This document shows, piece by piece, positions 49,088 to 57,884 of a stretch of 64,000 bases of DNA. The position numbers were made by a program, and so were the translations under genes. The number at the start of each line of letters is the position of its first letter. Positions within the stretch are counted from its first letter, which is position 1. The notes beneath the pieces were generated by a model that was not told where the DNA came from, searched no databases, and saw nothing but the letters and a program-made list of their open reading frames with translations. This DNA is from Paracidovorax avenae (GTDB taxonomy: Bacteria; Pseudomonadota; Gammaproteobacteria; Burkholderiales; Burkholderiaceae_C), in contig NZ_CP156079.1 of NCBI RefSeq assembly GCF_040892545.1, forward strand, positions 2,019,501 through 2,083,500, in the 5' to 3' direction.

Positions 49088-49957
49088 ATGGCCCTGCAGC
49101 AAACCCTCATCGCGGCGCTGGCCGCCGTCGCCTGCGTTACAGGAGCGCGGGCCGCGTGCCTGGACGATGCGCAGGTGGCCGATCTCGCGGCGCACTACAT
49201 GGCCCGCACGCCCGCGGCCAATCCGCCGCCCATGGACGCTGCCGATGCCGCCTGCACCCGCGGCAAGTTCAATGCGCTGCTGGAGCAGCGCCTGGGCCGG
49301 CCCGTCGGCTACAAGGCCGGCCTCACCAACCCGGCGGTACAGCAGCGCTTCCGCACGGACCAGCCCGTCTGGGGCCGCCTCTATCCAGGCATGGTGCTGC
49401 CCTCCGGCAGTACCGTGGATGCGGGCTTCGGTGCACGGCCACTCTATGAGGCCGACATGCTGGTCCGCGTGAAGAGCGCGGCCGTCAACCATGCGCGCAC
49501 GCCGCTGGAGGTGCTGGACGCCATCGACCAGGTGATTCCCTTCATCGAACTGCCCGACCTGCTGGTGCAGGTGCCGCCCCAGCTCGACGGGGCGGGCGTG
49601 GCGGCGATCAACGTGGGCGCGCGCCTGGGCGTGGCCGGCACGCCCATTGCCGTGCCGGCGCTGCGGGCCGAGCGCTACGCCATGCTCGACGCCCTGGCTG
49701 CGATGACGGTCACGCTCACGGATGGCTCGGGCGCCAGGCTCGGTGGCGGCCGCGGCAGCGACATCCTGGGCCATCCGCTGCAGGCCGTGGTGTGGCTGGC
49801 CGGGGCGCTGCAGAAGGAGGATACCGTGCTGAAGCCGGGCGATCTCGTCAGCCTGGGCTCGTTCTCCGCCTTGCTGTCGCCGCGGCCGGGCCTCGCGGTG
49901 ACGGCCACGTTCGCCGGACTGTCGGGGGCCGCGCCCGTGGAAGTGCGTTTCAAATAG
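49088..49957 (+). CDS. 2-keto-4-pentenoate hydratase-like (MhpD/FAH-fold) protein with signal peptide
   Basis: The 289-residue protein resembles 2-hydroxypenta-2,4-dienoate hydratase, a FAH-fold enzyme of aromatic meta-cleavage pathways. It has RPVGYKAGLTNPAVQ near residue 76, ARPLYEADMLVRV with the acidic metal ligands, FIELPDLL, and ILGHPLQAVVWLAG. Unlike the cytoplasmic pathway enzymes it starts with a Sec signal peptide (LIAALAAVACVTGARA, cleavage before ACLDD), so it should act in the periplasm. No other meta-cleavage genes are near. Catalytic activity is uncertain. Confidence 0.82.
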   Translation: MALQQTLIAALAAVACVTGARAACLDDAQVADLAAHYMARTPAANPPPMDAADAACTRGKFNALLEQRLGRPVGYKAGLTNPAVQQRFRTDQPVWGRLYPGMVLPSGSTVDAGFGARPLYEADMLVRVKSAAVNHARTPLEVLDAIDQVIPFIELPDLLVQVPPQLDGAGVAAINVGARLGVAGTPIAVPALRAERYAMLDALAAMTVTLTDGSGARLGGGRGSDILGHPLQAVVWLAGALQKEDTVLKPGDLVSLGSFSALLSPRPGLAVTATFAGLSGAAPVEVRFK

Positions 49958-50083
49958 AAGGGAAGGAGGGGGCGAGGCTGGGCCCTGGGTCCCGGTCGCG
50001 CAGGGCACTGCGGCCGGCACCGGTTTCGGGGATGATCGGCGGATGCGCCGCAGTGCGTGTTCCCTGTCCGTCCCCGATCCGTG

Positions 50084-51112
50084 ATGCCCGTGACCGCTCC
50101 ACCTCTTTCGCCGCCTCCGAATTCCTCCCCCCACGCGCACCGCCTCACGCCGCAGATGCGCAGCGTGATCGACCGCATGCACCGCGCACGCCGTCCGCCG
50201 CTGGAAACCCTGTCCGTGCAGGAGGCCCGTGCTGCCTACGAACTGGGCGCGGGCGTGCTCGAGATACCCAGGCCCGCGCTGCCGCGCGTGGAGCCGCTGC
50301 GCATCCCGGCGCGCGACGGCCATGCGCTGCCGGCACGCCTGTACGCGCCGCATGCGGAGGGTGGCGCCTTGCCGGTGCTGCTCTACCTGCATGGTGGCGG
50401 CTTCACCGTGGGCAGCATCGACACGCACGACACGCTGTGCCGCGAACTGGCACGCCGCGCCGGCTGCATGGTCGTGTCGCTGGGCTACCGGCTCGCGCCG
50501 GAGCACCGGTTCCCCACGGCGGTGGAGGACACCTGGGATGCACTCGCCTGGCTGGCCGCGGAGGGCCGCAGCATCGGTGCCGACCCTGCCCGCATCGCGG
50601 TGGGCGGCGACAGCGCCGGAGGCACGCTGGCTGCCGTGGCGGCCCTGCAGGCGCGCGATGCGGGCCTGCCGCTGGCGTTGCAACTGCTGATCTACCCAGG
50701 CTGCACGGCGCACCAGGACACGCCCTCGCACGCGCTCTACGCGCACGGGTTCGTGCTGGAGGAGCCGGCCATCACCTGGTTCTTCAGCCACTATGTCACC
50801 CATGCCCAGCGCGACGACTGGCGCTTCGCCCCGCTGCATGCGCCCGACGTGGACGGCGTGGCGCCCGCATGGGTCGGCCTGGCCGAATGCGATCCGCTCG
50901 TGGACGAAGGCATTGCCTACGCCGACAGGCTGCGGGCCGCAGGCATCGCCGTGGACCTGGAGATCTACCGCGGCGTCACCCACGAATTCATCAAGATGGG
51001 GCGCGCCATTCCCGAGGCGCGCACCGCCCACGGCCATGCCGCCGCAGCCCTGCGCGCGGCCTTCGGCCTGCCCGAGTCACTGGCCGAGGAGATGCCCGAT
51101 GCGACGCGTTGA
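50084..51112 (+). CDS. alpha/beta hydrolase, HSL (hormone-sensitive lipase) family
   Basis: HSL-type esterases hydrolyse short-chain esters. The 342-residue protein has the oxyanion motif YLHGGGFTVGS near residue 105, the nucleophile elbow VGGDSAGGTLAAVA near residue 178, the catalytic aspartate in LAECDPLVDEG and the histidine in RGVTHEFIKMG. No signal peptide is present. ATG 50084 is used (a GTG at 50057 would add nine residues). It overlaps the following thioesterase-GNAT gene by 14 bases, so the two are expressed together. Confidence 0.92.
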   Translation: MPVTAPPLSPPPNSSPHAHRLTPQMRSVIDRMHRARRPPLETLSVQEARAAYELGAGVLEIPRPALPRVEPLRIPARDGHALPARLYAPHAEGGALPVLLYLHGGGFTVGSIDTHDTLCRELARRAGCMVVSLGYRLAPEHRFPTAVEDTWDALAWLAAEGRSIGADPARIAVGGDSAGGTLAAVAALQARDAGLPLALQLLIYPGCTAHQDTPSHALYAHGFVLEEPAITWFFSHYVTHAQRDDWRFAPLHAPDVDGVAPAWVGLAECDPLVDEGIAYADRLRAAGIAVDLEIYRGVTHEFIKMGRAIPEARTAHGHAAAALRAAFGLPESLAEEMPDATR

Positions 51113-51962
51113 TTTCCGCTGTACCGAACGCCTGCGCGTGCGCTGGGCCGAGGTGGACATGCAGAAGATCGTCTTCAATGGCCACTACCTGATGTACATC
51201 GACACCGCCATGTCCGCCTACTGGCGGGCCCTGGCCATGCCCTACGAGGCAGGCATGCGCGCGCTCGGCGGCGAGTTGTACGTGAAGAAGGCCACGCTGG
51301 AATACCACGGCTCCGCGCGGCTGGACGACATGCTCGACGTGGGCCTGCGTTGCGCGCGCATCGGCAACAGCTCGCTGCGCTTCGAGGCCGGCATCTTCGC
51401 GGGCGACCGCCTGCTGGTGTCTGGCGAGCTGGTCTATGTGTTCGCCGACCCGGCCACCCAGACCTCGCGGCCCGTCCCCGCTGCGCTGCGCGCGCTCATC
51501 GAGGCACACGAAGCCGGCCACGAGCTGGTGGAGCTGCGCACGGGCGACTGGGCCACGCTGGGGCCGGATGCGATGCGCCTGCGCATGGCCGTGTTCGTGG
51601 AAGAGCAGGGCATCGATCCCGCACTGGAGGCCGATGCCCTGGACGCGGGCGCGGTGCATGTGGTGGCCTATAACCGTATCGGGCTGCCCGTGGCCACCGG
51701 CCGGCTGCTGCAGCCGGCGCCGGGCGAGGCACGCATCGGCCGCATGGCCGTGGACCGCGCGGTGCGCGGGCAGCGGTGGGGCAGGGCGGTGCTGGATGCA
51801 CTGGTCGAGGCCGCGCGGGCACGGGGCGACAGGCGGGTCACGCTGCATGCGCAGTGCACCGCCGAGAACTTCTACCGGCGCGCAGGCTTCGAGGTGGAAG
51901 GCGAGCGCTATGAAGAGGCGGGTCTTCCGCATGTGAATATGGGCATCCCCCTGAGCGGCTGA
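51099..51962 (+). CDS. fusion of hotdog acyl-CoA thioesterase (YbgC/FadM-like) and GNAT acetyltransferase
   Basis: The 287-residue protein has two domains. Residues about 1-135 are a YbgC-type 4-hydroxybenzoyl-CoA thioesterase hotdog fold, with RVRWAEVDMQKIVFNGHYLMY carrying the conserved active-site region (split after VDM). Residues about 145-287 are a GNAT fold: LRMAVFVEEQGIDP, VATGRLLQP, RIGRMAVDRAVRGQRWGRAVLD with the acetyl-CoA pyrophosphate loop, and NFYRRAGFEVEGE. The frame is continuous with no gap at the domain border. It starts inside the end of the esterase gene. Confidence 0.88.
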   Translation: MRRVDFRCTERLRVRWAEVDMQKIVFNGHYLMYIDTAMSAYWRALAMPYEAGMRALGGELYVKKATLEYHGSARLDDMLDVGLRCARIGNSSLRFEAGIFAGDRLLVSGELVYVFADPATQTSRPVPAALRALIEAHEAGHELVELRTGDWATLGPDAMRLRMAVFVEEQGIDPALEADALDAGAVHVVAYNRIGLPVATGRLLQPAPGEARIGRMAVDRAVRGQRWGRAVLDALVEAARARGDRRVTLHAQCTAENFYRRAGFEVEGERYEEAGLPHVNMGIPLSG

Positions 51963-51970
51963 CGCCGCTT

Positions 51971-52006
51971 CCCCCTTCTCTCGCGCTGGCGCGCGGGAAG
52001 GGGGAC
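51971..52006. repeat. long hairpin between convergent genes
   Basis: TCCCCCTTC and GAAGGGGGA pair perfectly over nine bases, with a GCGC-rich inner stem and one mismatch. There is no T-run, so it is not a standard intrinsic terminator. It may be a REP-like element or a convergent transcription stop. The rest of the 152-base spacer shows nothing recognisable. Confidence 0.5.
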
Positions 52007-52114
52007 GACGCCGGTGGCCGGGCGGAGCCCGTTCCACGGCGTCTGCTGGCCTGGCCTGCTCCGCGGCCCTCTGACCGGAAAGGCCGCGGGCACATCCAGG
52101 CGGCCCGGCAATGC

Positions 52115-53029
52115 TCAGATGTCTTCGAGCAGCGCGTAGGGCAGGTCGCCCAGGGCGAGGGGCACGCCTTCCGGGCCGCCCACGCGCAGCGCCTCGCCGG
52201 TGGAGGCCACCTGCAGGGCCACCAGCGCATCGAAGCCGCCGCCCGGTGCCGCGGCGGCCTGGACCACCGTGCCGCAGGGCTGCTCGGCATCGCTGGCGGC
52301 GAACACCTCGGCGCCCACGGCGATCGCCTCGGGGGCATGCGCCAGGTAGGTGCGGCGCTTGAGCGTGCCGCGGAACTGGCTGCGCGCCACCACCTCCTGG
52401 CCGGGATAGCAGCCCTTCTTGAAATTCACGCCGCCCACCGATTCGTAGTTGAGCATCTGCGGCACGAACAATTCGACCAGCGGCGCCGTCAGCGTGGCCA
52501 CGCCGCTCTGCACTTCGCCCCATTCCCAGAGGCCGGGTGCCAGGGCCGGGCGGGACGGGGCAGGCTGGCCCGCGGGTTGCGCCAGCAGGGCACGCGGCTG
52601 CCCGGCGCCGGGATGGAGGTGTACCACGGTGCCCAGCGGGGTGTCCTGCCGGCTCCAGGGCGGCAGGGCCTCGCCCGCCACCGCGGCGACGGCATCGCCG
52701 GCCAGGCCCCAGAGCGCGAAGTCGGCCGTGGCATCGCTGAGCCGCGCCTTGGCGCGCAGCACGAACATCGACAGCCGCTTGAGCACCGTGGCGAGCACGT
52801 CGCTGCTGCAGACCAGCAGGACCTCGGCATCGCCCGCGCGCCAGCCGATGAAGCTGGCCTGCATGCGGCCCTTGGCCGATAGGAAGGCTGCCAGCCGCGC
52901 CTGCCCGGGCGGCAGCAGCAGGAAGTCCTGCGTGAGCTGGCCGTGGAGGAATTGCGCGGCGTCTTCTCCTTGCACGCGGATCACGCCGAGCCCGTTGAGG
53001 GGGGCCAGGCCATTCAGGGGGGACGTCAT
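52115..53029 (-). CDS. ygfZ: folate-binding protein YgfZ
   Basis: YgfZ is a tetrahydrofolate-binding protein of the glycine-cleavage T-protein fold that helps repair or assemble certain iron-sulfur enzymes such as MiaB. The 304-residue protein has FLHGQLTQDF near residue 26, the FLSAKGRM segment, and the signature KKGCYPGQEVVARSQFRG near residue 220, with the conserved cysteine (K-G-C-Y-x-G-Q-E). ATG 53029 is used. It is divergent from mltG with a short spacer, a neighbour pair common in betaproteobacteria. Confidence 0.93.
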   Translation of the reverse strand: MTSPLNGLAPLNGLGVIRVQGEDAAQFLHGQLTQDFLLLPPGQARLAAFLSAKGRMQASFIGWRAGDAEVLLVCSSDVLATVLKRLSMFVLRAKARLSDATADFALWGLAGDAVAAVAGEALPPWSRQDTPLGTVVHLHPGAGQPRALLAQPAGQPAPSRPALAPGLWEWGEVQSGVATLTAPLVELFVPQMLNYESVGGVNFKKGCYPGQEVVARSQFRGTLKRRTYLAHAPEAIAVGAEVFAASDAEQPCGTVVQAAAAPGGGFDALVALQVASTGEALRVGGPEGVPLALGDLPYALLEDI

Positions 53030-53076
53030 GGGTGAATTATCATGCCCGGCTCTTTCCCCTCTCTGCATTCCGGTCC

Positions 53077-54111
53077 GTGCGCCGTTTTTTCCTTTTCATC
53101 GTGCTGGTGGCCTTCGCGGCCACCGGCCTGGGCTTCTGGTGGCTCCACCATCCGTTGCCGCAGCGAGCGGCCGCGGGCGCCGCCACGGCCGGGGGCGCCC
53201 CCGGCGTGCTGGAGCTCGAGATCGAGCCCGGCACCACGCCGCGCGGTGTCGCCGTGGCCGCCGTGGAGGCCGGCGTGGACACCGATCCGCGCCTGCTTTA
53301 TGCCTGGTTCCGCCTGTCGGGCAAGGACCGGCTGATCAAGGCCGGCAACTATGAGATCCCGCCGGGCACCACCCCCTTCGGCCTGCTGCAGAAACTCGTG
53401 CGCGGCGAGGAGGCACTGCGCGCCGTCACGCTCGTGGAGGGCTGGACCTTCCGCCAGTTCCGCGCCGCACTGGACCGCGACGAAGCGCTGCGCCACGACA
53501 CCCAGGGCCTGGCCGACGCCGCCGTCATGGAGCGCCTGGGCCGCGCCGGGGTGCCGCCGGAAGGGCGCTTCTTTCCCGATACCTACACCTTCGCCAAGGG
53601 TACGAGCGATCTCGCGGTGATGCGGCGGGCCCTGCGCGCCATGGACCGCAGGCTGGAAGCCGCATGGGCGCAGCGCTCCGCCGACCTGCCGCTCAAGAGC
53701 GCGGACGAGGCCCTCATCCTCGCGAGCATCGTCGAGAAGGAAACCGGCCGCGCCTCCGACCGCGGCCAGATCGCCGGGGTCTTCGTCAACCGCCTGAAGG
53801 CGGGCATGCTGCTGCAGACCGATCCCACGGTCATCTACGGCATGGGCGAAAAGTTCGACGGCAACCTGCGCCGCCGCGACCTGCTGGCCGATACGCCCTG
53901 GAACACCTACACCCGCGCCGGCCTGCCGCCCACGCCCATTTCGATGCCGGGCAAGGCCTCGCTCATCGCCGCCGTGCAGCCCGAGCGCACGCAGGCCCTC
54001 TATTTCGTGGCGCGGGGCGACGGCACCAGCCACTTCAGCCCCACGCTCGACGAACACAACCGCGCGGTGAACCGCTACCAGCGCGGCCAGCCGGCGCCGC
54101 AGGGGCAGTAA
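53077..54111 (+). CDS. mltG: endolytic murein transglycosylase MltG
   Basis: MltG cuts nascent peptidoglycan glycan strands at the inner membrane. The 344-residue protein has an N-terminal membrane anchor ([19 protein letters not shown]), a LysM-like part (about residues 45-110), and the YceG catalytic domain with [11 protein letters not shown], the catalytic glutamate in [10 protein letters not shown] near residue 220, and [18 protein letters not shown]. The start is taken as GTG 53077, directly before the anchor; GTG 53032 is an alternative. It heads mltG-tmk-holB-pilZ-tatD. Confidence 0.94.
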   Translation: MRRFFLFIVLVAFAATGLGFWWLHHPLPQRAAAGAATAGGAPGVLELEIEPGTTPRGVAVAAVEAGVDTDPRLLYAWFRLSGKDRLIKAGNYEIPPGTTPFGLLQKLVRGEEALRAVTLVEGWTFRQFRAALDRDEALRHDTQGLADAAVMERLGRAGVPPEGRFFPDTYTFAKGTSDLAVMRRALRAMDRRLEAAWAQRSADLPLKSADEALILASIVEKETGRASDRGQIAGVFVNRLKAGMLLQTDPTVIYGMGEKFDGNLRRRDLLADTPWNTYTRAGLPPTPISMPGKASLIAAVQPERTQALYFVARGDGTSHFSPTLDEHNRAVNRYQRGQPAPQGQ

Positions 54112-54151
54112 GCCGCACCGGCAGCGCACGCACCACAAAGGTCTTTCTTCC

Positions 54152-54817
54152 ATGCAGCGACGGGGTTGGTTCATCACATTCGAGGGCATCGACGGGGCGG
54201 GCAAGTCCTCCCACATCGAGGCCGTGGCCGAGGCGCTGCGCCGCGAGGGCCGCACGGTCACCGTGACCCGCGAGCCCGGGGGAACGCCCCTGGCCGAGAC
54301 CCTGCGTGCGCTGCTGCTGAACGAGGCCATGGACGCGCTCACCGAGTCGCTGGTCGTCTTCGCCGGCCGCCGCGACCACCTGCGCTCGGTGATCGCGCCT
54401 GCGCTCGTGCGCGGCGAGGTCGTGCTGTGCGACCGCTTCACCGATGCCACGTTCGCCTACCAGGGCGCGGGGCGGGGCTTCGACCGGGCCGTGCTCGCCC
54501 AGCTCGAGCGCATCACCCAGTCGGGCCTGCAGGAAGGCTCCGATGCCGTCCTCCATCCCCACCTGACCCTCTGGTTCGACCTGGCACCGGACGTGGCCGC
54601 AGCGCGGCTCGAAGGCGCGCGCGCGCCGGACCGGTTCGAGGCGCAGCCCGTGGAGTTCTTCCGCCGCGTGGCGCAGGGCTATGCCGACCGGGCGGCGGCC
54701 GACCCCGGCCGCTTCGCGCGGCTCGATGCCGACCAGCCGCGCGAGGCAGTGCGTGCCCGGCTCATGGACATCCTCCGCGGGCATGGCGTGCTGGATGCGG
54801 CGCAGGAGGGCGCATGA
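54152..54817 (+). CDS. tmk: thymidylate kinase
   Basis: Tmk phosphorylates dTMP to dTDP. The 221-residue protein has the P-loop [14 protein letters not shown] near residue 8, [15 protein letters not shown] near residue 38, and [17 protein letters not shown] near residue 94, all conserved in bacterial thymidylate kinases. It starts 40 bases after mltG and overlaps holB by four bases (ATGA), so translation of the two is coupled. Length is normal. Confidence 0.97.
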   Translation: MQRRGWFITFEGIDGAGKSSHIEAVAEALRREGRTVTVTREPGGTPLAETLRALLLNEAMDALTESLVVFAGRRDHLRSVIAPALVRGEVVLCDRFTDATFAYQGAGRGFDRAVLAQLERITQSGLQEGSDAVLHPHLTLWFDLAPDVAAARLEGARAPDRFEAQPVEFFRRVAQGYADRAAADPGRFARLDADQPREAVRARLMDILRGHGVLDAAQEGA

Positions 54818-55815
54818 GCGCGGCCGTCGTGTCTCCCTGGATCGCTGCCCAGCGCCGCAGGCTGCTGGCCCAGCGCGGCCATGCCTGGCTGCTCAGCGGC
54901 CCCTCCGGGCTGGGCCAGTACACGCTCGCGCTCGAACTGGTACGCGCCTGGCTCTGCGAGGCGCCGACCGAGGACGGCGCATGCGGGCACTGCGGCAGCT
55001 GCCATGCCATCGAGGTGCGCACCCATGCCGACCTGTGCGTGCTCATGCCCGAGACCGACATGATCGAGCGCGGGTGGCCACTGCCGGAGAAGGCGCAGGC
55101 CGAGATCGACGACAAGAAGCGCAAGGCCAGCCGCGAGATCCGGGTCGAGGCGATGCGCGACGCGGTGCAGTTCGCGCAGCGTACTTCCGCGCGCGGACGC
55201 GGCAAGGCCGTGCTCGTCTATCCAGCCGAGCAGATGAACACCGTCACGGCCAACGCCCTGCTCAAGACGCTGGAGGAGCCCGTGGGCGACGTGCGCTTCG
55301 TGCTGGCGAGCGAGGCCGCGCACCAGCTGCTGCCCACCATCCGCAGCCGCTGCCTGGGCCACACGATGCAGTGGCCCGGCGAGGAAGAGTCACTGGCCTG
55401 GCTCGCGGGGCAGGGCGTCGCGGCCGATGCCGCGGCATCCCTGCTGCGGGCGGCCGGAGGCCGGCCCGAGGATGCCCTGGCCTTCGCCCAGGGAGGGCGC
55501 AGCCCCCAGGCCTGGTCGCAGATCCCGCGCGCCGTGGCCCGCGGCGACGCGACGGCGCTGTCGGACCTGTCGCCCGCCGATGCCGTGGACGCGCTGCAGA
55601 AGCTCTGCCACGACCTGCTCGCCCGGCGCGTGGGCGCTGCGCCACGCTACTTCGCAGAGGCCGACCTGCCTTCGCCGCCCGGCGTCGGCCCGCTCACCCG
55701 CTGGGCCCGCGCGCTCGCGAAGGAGGCCCGCACCGCGGACCATCCCTTCAACCCGGGATTGATGCTGGAGTCGCTTGTTGCCCAGGCGCGAAACGCCCTA
55801 AACTCCCGCCATTGA
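54814..55815 (+). CDS. holB: DNA polymerase III subunit delta'
   Basis: HolB is the delta' clamp-loader subunit. The 333-residue protein has an AAA+ fold with a zinc-binding cluster ACGHCGSCH preceded by a cysteine in WLCEAP, and [22 protein letters not shown] plus the SRC motif (TIRSRCLGH near residue 172), which acts as the arginine finger. The P-loop lysine is replaced ([11 protein letters not shown]), consistent with delta' not binding ATP in other bacteria. It is followed by pilZ after 19 bases. Confidence 0.93.
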   Translation: MSAAVVSPWIAAQRRRLLAQRGHAWLLSGPSGLGQYTLALELVRAWLCEAPTEDGACGHCGSCHAIEVRTHADLCVLMPETDMIERGWPLPEKAQAEIDDKKRKASREIRVEAMRDAVQFAQRTSARGRGKAVLVYPAEQMNTVTANALLKTLEEPVGDVRFVLASEAAHQLLPTIRSRCLGHTMQWPGEEESLAWLAGQGVAADAAASLLRAAGGRPEDALAFAQGGRSPQAWSQIPRAVARGDATALSDLSPADAVDALQKLCHDLLARRVGAAPRYFAEADLPSPPGVGPLTRWARALAKEARTADHPFNPGLMLESLVAQARNALNSRH

Positions 55816-55834
55816 ATGACCGGCCCGCCCCCAC

Positions 55835-56194
55835 ATGAGTACCCCTCCCAGCGCCCCCCGTCCCAGCGTCATGCAGCTGGCCATCAAGGAAAAGGCGGCA
55901 CTCTACGCGGCGTACATTCCGTTTTTCTCCGAAGGCGGCATCTTCGTGCCGACCCAGCGTGAATACCGCCTGGGCGACGACGTGTACGTGCTGCTCACGC
56001 TGCCGGAAGACACCCAGCGCTATCCCGTGGCCGGCCGCGTGGCCTGGGTCACGCCGGCGCGCGCCGCCGGCAACCGCACGCAGGGCATCGGCATCCAGTT
56101 TCCCAAGGACGACAAGTCCCGCGTGCTCAAGGCCCGCATCGAGGAGATCCTGGGCACGGCCCTGGCCTCCGAGCGGCCCACCCAGACCATCTGA
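55835..56194 (+). CDS. pilZ: type IV pilus biogenesis protein PilZ
   Basis: The 119-residue single PilZ domain starts with SVMQLAIKEKAALYAAYIPF, then GGIFVPTQREYRLGDDVYVLL (two strands), and GRVAWVTPA followed by QGIGIQF. Like PilZ itself in pseudomonads it lacks the N-terminal RxxxR that binds cyclic di-GMP, so it probably acts through pilus assembly proteins. The holB-pilZ-tatD order is the same as in Pseudomonas, which supports the name. Confidence 0.9.
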   Translation: MSTPPSAPRPSVMQLAIKEKAALYAAYIPFFSEGGIFVPTQREYRLGDDVYVLLTLPEDTQRYPVAGRVAWVTPARAAGNRTQGIGIQFPKDDKSRVLKARIEEILGTALASERPTQTI

Positions 56195-56357
56195 GCCGGT
56201 CCGCCGCGTCCGCGCCGCCCTGGGACGCAACGGGCCGGTGCGCCCTCGCGCCGGCTCCGCTGCCCGAGGGCCGGCGTCCTTTCCCCGGCCGGAACCCGGC
56301 CGTGCCGCCGTTCTCCTACGGCCGTGGCGCCCGGCGCCGCCTAACATTCCTGCTGCC

Positions 56358-57167
56358 ATGTTCACCGATTCGCACTGCCACCTGAGCTTTCCCGAACTGT
56401 CCGCGCAACTGCCCGCCATCCGCCAGGCCATGGACGAGGCGCGTGTCACCCGCGCGCTGTGCATCTGCACCACCATGGAGGAGTTCGGCGACGTGCATGC
56501 GCTCGCGCTCGCCCACGACAACTTCTGGAGCACGGTGGGCGTGCACCCCGACAACGAGGGCGTCACCGAGCCGTCGGTGCAGGACCTGCTGGAACGCGCG
56601 GCGCTGCCCCGGGTCATCGCCATCGGCGAGACGGGGCTGGACTACTACGGCATGGAAAACCGCAAGGGCGGCCGCAGCATCGCCGACCTGGAGTGGCAGC
56701 GCGAGCGCTTCCGCACCCACATCCGCGCCGCCCGGGCCTGCGGCAAGCCGCTGGTGATCCATACCCGCAGCGCTTCCGACGACACCCTCGCCATCCTCCG
56801 GGAAGAGGGCGAGGACGGCGCGGGCAACCGCGCGGGCGGCGTCTTCCACTGTTTCACCGAGACGGCCGAGGTGGCGCGCGCGGCGCTGGACCTCGGCTAC
56901 TACATCTCGTTCTCGGGCATCCTCACCTTCAAGAATGCCCAGCCGCTGCGCGACGTGGCGGCCTTCGTGCCGCTCGACCGCATGCTCATCGAGACCGACA
57001 GCCCCTACCTCGCGCCCGTGCCCTACCGGGGCAAGACCAACAACCCGTCCTACGTGCCCTTCGTGGCGCAGCAGATCGCGGCGCTTAGGGGCATGCAGGC
57101 CGAGGCCGTGGGCGAGGCCACGAGCCGGAATTTCGACACGCTCTTTTTCCGAAAGGATGCTCCATGA
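56358..57167 (+). CDS. TatD family metal-dependent hydrolase
   Basis: TatD-type proteins are metal-dependent DNases or related hydrolases with a TIM barrel. The 269-residue protein has the metal ligands in DSHCHLSF near residue 4, the glutamate in IGETGLDYYG near residue 94, the histidine in LVIHTRSA, another in VFHCFTET, and the aspartate in IETDSPYLAPVPYRG near residue 214. The 163 bases before it contain no gene that I can see. It overlaps the ankyrin gene start by four bases. Confidence 0.93.
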   Translation: MFTDSHCHLSFPELSAQLPAIRQAMDEARVTRALCICTTMEEFGDVHALALAHDNFWSTVGVHPDNEGVTEPSVQDLLERAALPRVIAIGETGLDYYGMENRKGGRSIADLEWQRERFRTHIRAARACGKPLVIHTRSASDDTLAILREEGEDGAGNRAGGVFHCFTETAEVARAALDLGYYISFSGILTFKNAQPLRDVAAFVPLDRMLIETDSPYLAPVPYRGKTNNPSYVPFVAQQIAALRGMQAEAVGEATSRNFDTLFFRKDAP

Positions 57168-57859
57168 CGCAGCTTCGCCACCTGTCGCGGCGCCTGTTCG
57201 TCTCCGCCGCTGCGCTGGCCGGCGCGGGCCTGTGTGCCGCCTGCGCGCACGCAGGCGCCTATGACGATTTCTTCACCGCCATCGTGCGCGACCAGGGCGA
57301 CGACATCACCGCGCTCGTGCGGCGCGGGTTCGATCCCAACACGCGCAACCCGAAGGGCGACGTCGGCCTTACGCTGGCCCTGCAGCAGGGCTCGATGCGG
57401 GCGTTCGACGCGCTCATGGCCGCGCCCGGCATCAAGGTGGAAACGCGCAACTCCAAGGACGAGAGCCCGCTCATGATCGCCTGCCTGCGCGGGCAGGTCG
57501 CCGCCGTGCGCGCGCTCATCGCCAAGGATGGCGACGTCAACAAGACCGGCTGGACCCCGCTGCACTATGCCGCTTCCGGCACCACCGACCAGCAGCTGGA
57601 AATCACCCGCCTGCTCATCGACCAGAGCGCCTACATCGACGCCGAGTCCCCCAACGGCACCACGCCGCTCATGATGGCCGTGAGCTATGGCCGGGCCGAC
57701 GTGGCGCGCTTCCTGGTGGAGCAGGGCGCGGACCCCACCATCAAGAACCAGCTCGGCCTCACCGCCGCGGACTTCGCCCGGCGCGCTGCGCGGCAGGACA
57801 TGGTGGACCTCGTCGCGCAGGCCCTGCAGCGCCGCCAGCCCAACCGCGGCAAGTGGTGA
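57164..57859 (+). CDS. exported ankyrin-repeat protein
   Basis: The 231-residue protein starts with a twin-arginine-like signal (SRRLFVSAAALAGAG) ending near AHAGA. About four to five ankyrin repeats follow: DVGLTLALQQGSMRAFDALM, ESPLMIACLRGQVAAVRALI, GWTPLHYAAS and TTPLMMAVSYGRADVARFL, spaced by about 33 residues. It is probably periplasmic and binds a partner protein. It overlaps the tatD-type gene stop, so it belongs to that run. The partner is unknown. Confidence 0.87.
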   Translation: MTQLRHLSRRLFVSAAALAGAGLCAACAHAGAYDDFFTAIVRDQGDDITALVRRGFDPNTRNPKGDVGLTLALQQGSMRAFDALMAAPGIKVETRNSKDESPLMIACLRGQVAAVRALIAKDGDVNKTGWTPLHYAASGTTDQQLEITRLLIDQSAYIDAESPNGTTPLMMAVSYGRADVARFLVEQGADPTIKNQLGLTAADFARRAARQDMVDLVAQALQRRQPNRGKW

Positions 57860-57884
57860 CCGGGTAGCGGGTGGAGGCCGTCCC

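Noticed and set aside
54889..54930. holB as inactive because the P-loop lysine is missing.
   Set aside because: Delta' subunits commonly do not bind ATP; the zinc cluster and SRC motif are present.
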